Shown piece by piece: positions 61,601 to 64,000 of a stretch of DNA of 64,000 nt. The stretch lies in NCBI GenBank assembly GCA_015501075.1, contig JADNYJ010000003.1, forward strand, positions 682,001-746,000, read 5' to 3'. This DNA is from Gymnopilus junonius. Its lineage: Eukaryota > Basidiomycota > Agaricomycetes > Agaricales > Galerinaceae. Both the position numbers and the translations under genes were made by a program. The notes beneath the pieces were generated by a model. The model was not told the origin of the DNA and did not search any database. It saw nothing but the letters and a program-made list of their open reading frames with translations. Every line of letters starts with the position of its first letter. The stretch's first letter is position 1.

Positions 61601-64000
61601 CCACTTGAGTTGCCGGACGCGGGGACCCTGACGCGCGTGTCAGGTGCTCGTTGAAAGTCACGCGATTTTGTGTTTGGGTCACGGGCTCTTTGGTTGATCA
61701 ACCTCCCTCACTTGGGCACCCTTGCGGTCAGCCACTGCATTTCGTCATCTTGCACGTCATGCCCTTCTTTGGTCTTCCGTTTCTTATCATCCCCGCTTCA
61801 CCGTCATCATGATATCATTGTCATCATCTGCAGTCAAAGTGTATCCTCGTCTCTCCTCATGTATCTTCAAGGTTCTTTCTCTTCGCATCGCATCGCATCC
61901 ATTGTGTACTTTTATCCTCAAGCATATCAAGTCTCAAGCTCAAGTTGTACCACGAACCGACCGAACCGGACTGGATTGTATCAACATCACATTTTCATTT
62001 CATCTTGCCCTTTTTTCTATTCTTCCTTCACTTCAAGTTATTTTTTTACCTTCACACACCCACCTTTCCTCTTTCCCTTTCCCGAGGCTCAACGCCTCCC
62101 GAGCTCCTCACCTCCACGTCATTGCCATCTCCCATCTATCCATCCTTCTATTAGATGCTTTGCATTCAAGTTTGTTCATCGCGATACCCCTCATGCATCA
62201 TTCGCTCGGACAAACGCGCATTGATTTATTTGTTTTTTTCCTTTTCCATCGGGACCCTGGTTTTCGCTATGCCGCATTCACGCTCTTGATTTTGGTTTTG
62301 ATATTTGTTTTCGTCATTGTTGCTTTTTCCTTACTTTTTGCGTTTGCTCTTCACCTATTCTTCCTCTTCTTCTTTTCTCTTTCTCTTTTTTTGTTGTTTA
62401 TTTAGTATTGCTATATCTTTTTCCCTTCCCAATCGCGAGCGAGGGCTTGATGCTCTTCTCTGCATCCCTTCCCCGTATCACTATCGCTATCACTTTTTTA
62501 AAAAGGCCCTTCACATTCTATGCGACGCCATCCATTCCATCCATCCATCCACCTATTCATCCGACAACATCACTATCTTCCATCCTTCCGCTTTATGATT
62601 CGTTCACGACATGATTTTTCTTCTCTATCACCACCTCATCATCATCATCACCACATCCATCCATTCCTTAGTCCATGCATCGACATTTATGTATTGGGGG
62701 CATTTTGGACATCCCTCGACATTATTGCGTACTTGCTACGACGAACTTGACTGCCTTTTTTACATTTATTTTTTATATGTAGAATTGTTTTGTTATTTCT
62801 TAGAAGTACATGCATTGGTATTGGCATGGTTATGTGGATTGCAGGGATGAATGAATATAACGAACTTGTAACATTAATTTCTCGAGTGATTCGAGGGACT
62901 GGAGAGTTTTGAGTGGCAGATATGAGCTAATATGCGTGGAAACACTCCCGTTCCCTCGAGCTCTTAGCATATGGACTTGGATAACGGTGTTGAGATAGTA
63001 AGTAAGTAATAAGTAATATTGATCATTCAGATGAAGTGGACAGTTCATTTACGACAGGTCGATTATGAACGATTTGCACTTGTCGTGGCTTTCCCTCGTG
63101 TAATAAATAATAATAGCACTGCTCATCTCCGTCGTCATTTCAATTGAGGTTGTGATTGTGTAAGGCCTTCAAGGGGTTCATGATTGAGATTCAACTTTCA
63201 AGCAAGGGGTTCCGTCCCCCCCTCTGATCACGGATGTATATAAATTTCTTTGAATGGATTTGAATTTGGATTTGATTCAGAGTCCCGAGTACGCTGTTCA
63301 TGCTTGGAGTGTTCTCGTGCGATACTTGGTAGATGCTTTGAGAGGGTAAATAATAGCCAGCAGTGAGCAATCACAGATTCTTTGCCAACAAGTAATTATA
63401 GCACGTATGTAGTTTATATTTAGTCAAACTCGACTTTGATAGCAAGCAGATAGCATTGAGCAGAGCAGACCACGGCATTGCGCCGTGGCCCCGGGGCTGG
63501 CTTTCGAGTTCGAATTGTGATAGAAGTGCGTGTACACTGGCAGTGTGCATATACTCTGGTACTGTAACTCAAGGAAACGGTGAGGCCCTCGTCAAGTTCG
63601 ACTTGATGGTTTTATTCCGCTGCGAAGAAAAATGGTTGATTGGCCATCGACAAGGCGTAGTACAAGGGGAACCTGATGAGGTAGTTTTTTCTCGAGAATG
63701 AGGCTGCCAGTTGGCATTGGCAGCAACGTCAGTCATCGAGTTCAGTCAGCCTTACCGCGGCAGTGATTTGAAGCCGAAAGGCTGGTTAGGCTATAGGCTA
63801 TCTATAGGCTATCTTCGAGATGCAAGGGTAAGTGGGTGTAGGGTAGTGACGATTCCTGATGCGATTCGACTCTGGATAGGATAGGATAGGCTATACCTAA
63901 AAAGAAATCGCGTCTTTTCATGTCGTTGAATTGACAGTTCATATATAAAATCCTTTTACAGGCTTACTTTACTATCTCGGTTTAATAACTTCCATCCCAA
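61601..64000. other. Pyrimidine-rich stretch and intergenic DNA
   Basis: From about 61,735 to 62,770 the plus strand is strongly C/T-rich with repeated tcatc and ctttt units. This keeps several frames open with Ser/Phe/Leu-only products, which I reject as proteins. It may be a long 3' UTR of the preceding gene. After 62,850 the sequence is ordinary and contains repeated taggctat near 63,790-63,820. No supported gene. Confidence 0.45.

Noticed and set aside
61722..62405. 227-codon open frame, very hydrophobic
   Set aside because: It exists only because the strand is pyrimidine-rich; the product is almost entirely Ser, Phe, Leu and Ile runs with no domain.
1..64000. CRISPR array, rRNA, LTR retrotransposon or transposase
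   Set aside because: None seen: no regularly spaced repeats, no conserved rRNA blocks, and no reverse transcriptase, integrase or transposase motifs on either strand.

Overview
The window looks like nuclear DNA of a mushroom-forming basidiomycete (Agaricomycetes). This is inferred from genes cut by many 49-63 nt GT-AG introns, an expanded set of divergent F-box/leucine-rich proteins, and fungal versions of conserved eukaryotic genes. There is no sign of bacterial operons, rRNA, tRNA or CRISPR.

Layout. 1-6.3 kb: no convincing gene. 6.3-7.4 kb (-): PCL/PHO80-type cyclin. 7.4-18 kb: gene-poor. 18-37.7 kb: five F-box-like genes of two families (A and B) plus one of a third family (C), interleaved with conserved genes. 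The order is A(-), B(-), HEL2 (+, RING/zinc-finger E3 of ribosome quality control), a small unknown protein (+), a MYND zinc-finger protein (-), F-box C (+) with a decayed tandem copy of its 3' half, SCD6/LSM14 (-), B(+), A(+), A(+). The A-B pair is therefore repeated in inverted order around the conserved block. 37.8-38.6 kb: an unrecognised ORF. 39.4-42.7 kb (-): Ubp3/USP10-type deubiquitinase. 44.6-46.9 kb (+): remains of a berberine-bridge-type FAD-linked oxidoreductase with nonsense codons. 47-60 kb: gene-poor, with two weak multi-exon candidates, a perfect hairpin, a GGAT microsatellite and a cluster of GTAC palindromes. 60.45-61.6 kb (+): a low-complexity/coiled-coil protein, followed by a long pyrimidine-rich stretch.

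Three conserved genes bear on translation control. HEL2 marks collided ribosomes with ubiquitin, Ubp3/USP10 removes ubiquitin from ribosomal proteins and other targets, and SCD6 represses translation and promotes decapping. Their closeness may be chance.

A caution runs through the window. Reading frames of conserved genes (cyclin, HEL2, SCD6, UBP3) break repeatedly in a way that almost always equals one missing base, several times in a homopolymer. Either the assembly carries uncorrected one-base deletions or the locus is decaying. Gene ends below are drawn across such breaks, and F-box 'pseudogene' calls must be read with this in mind.
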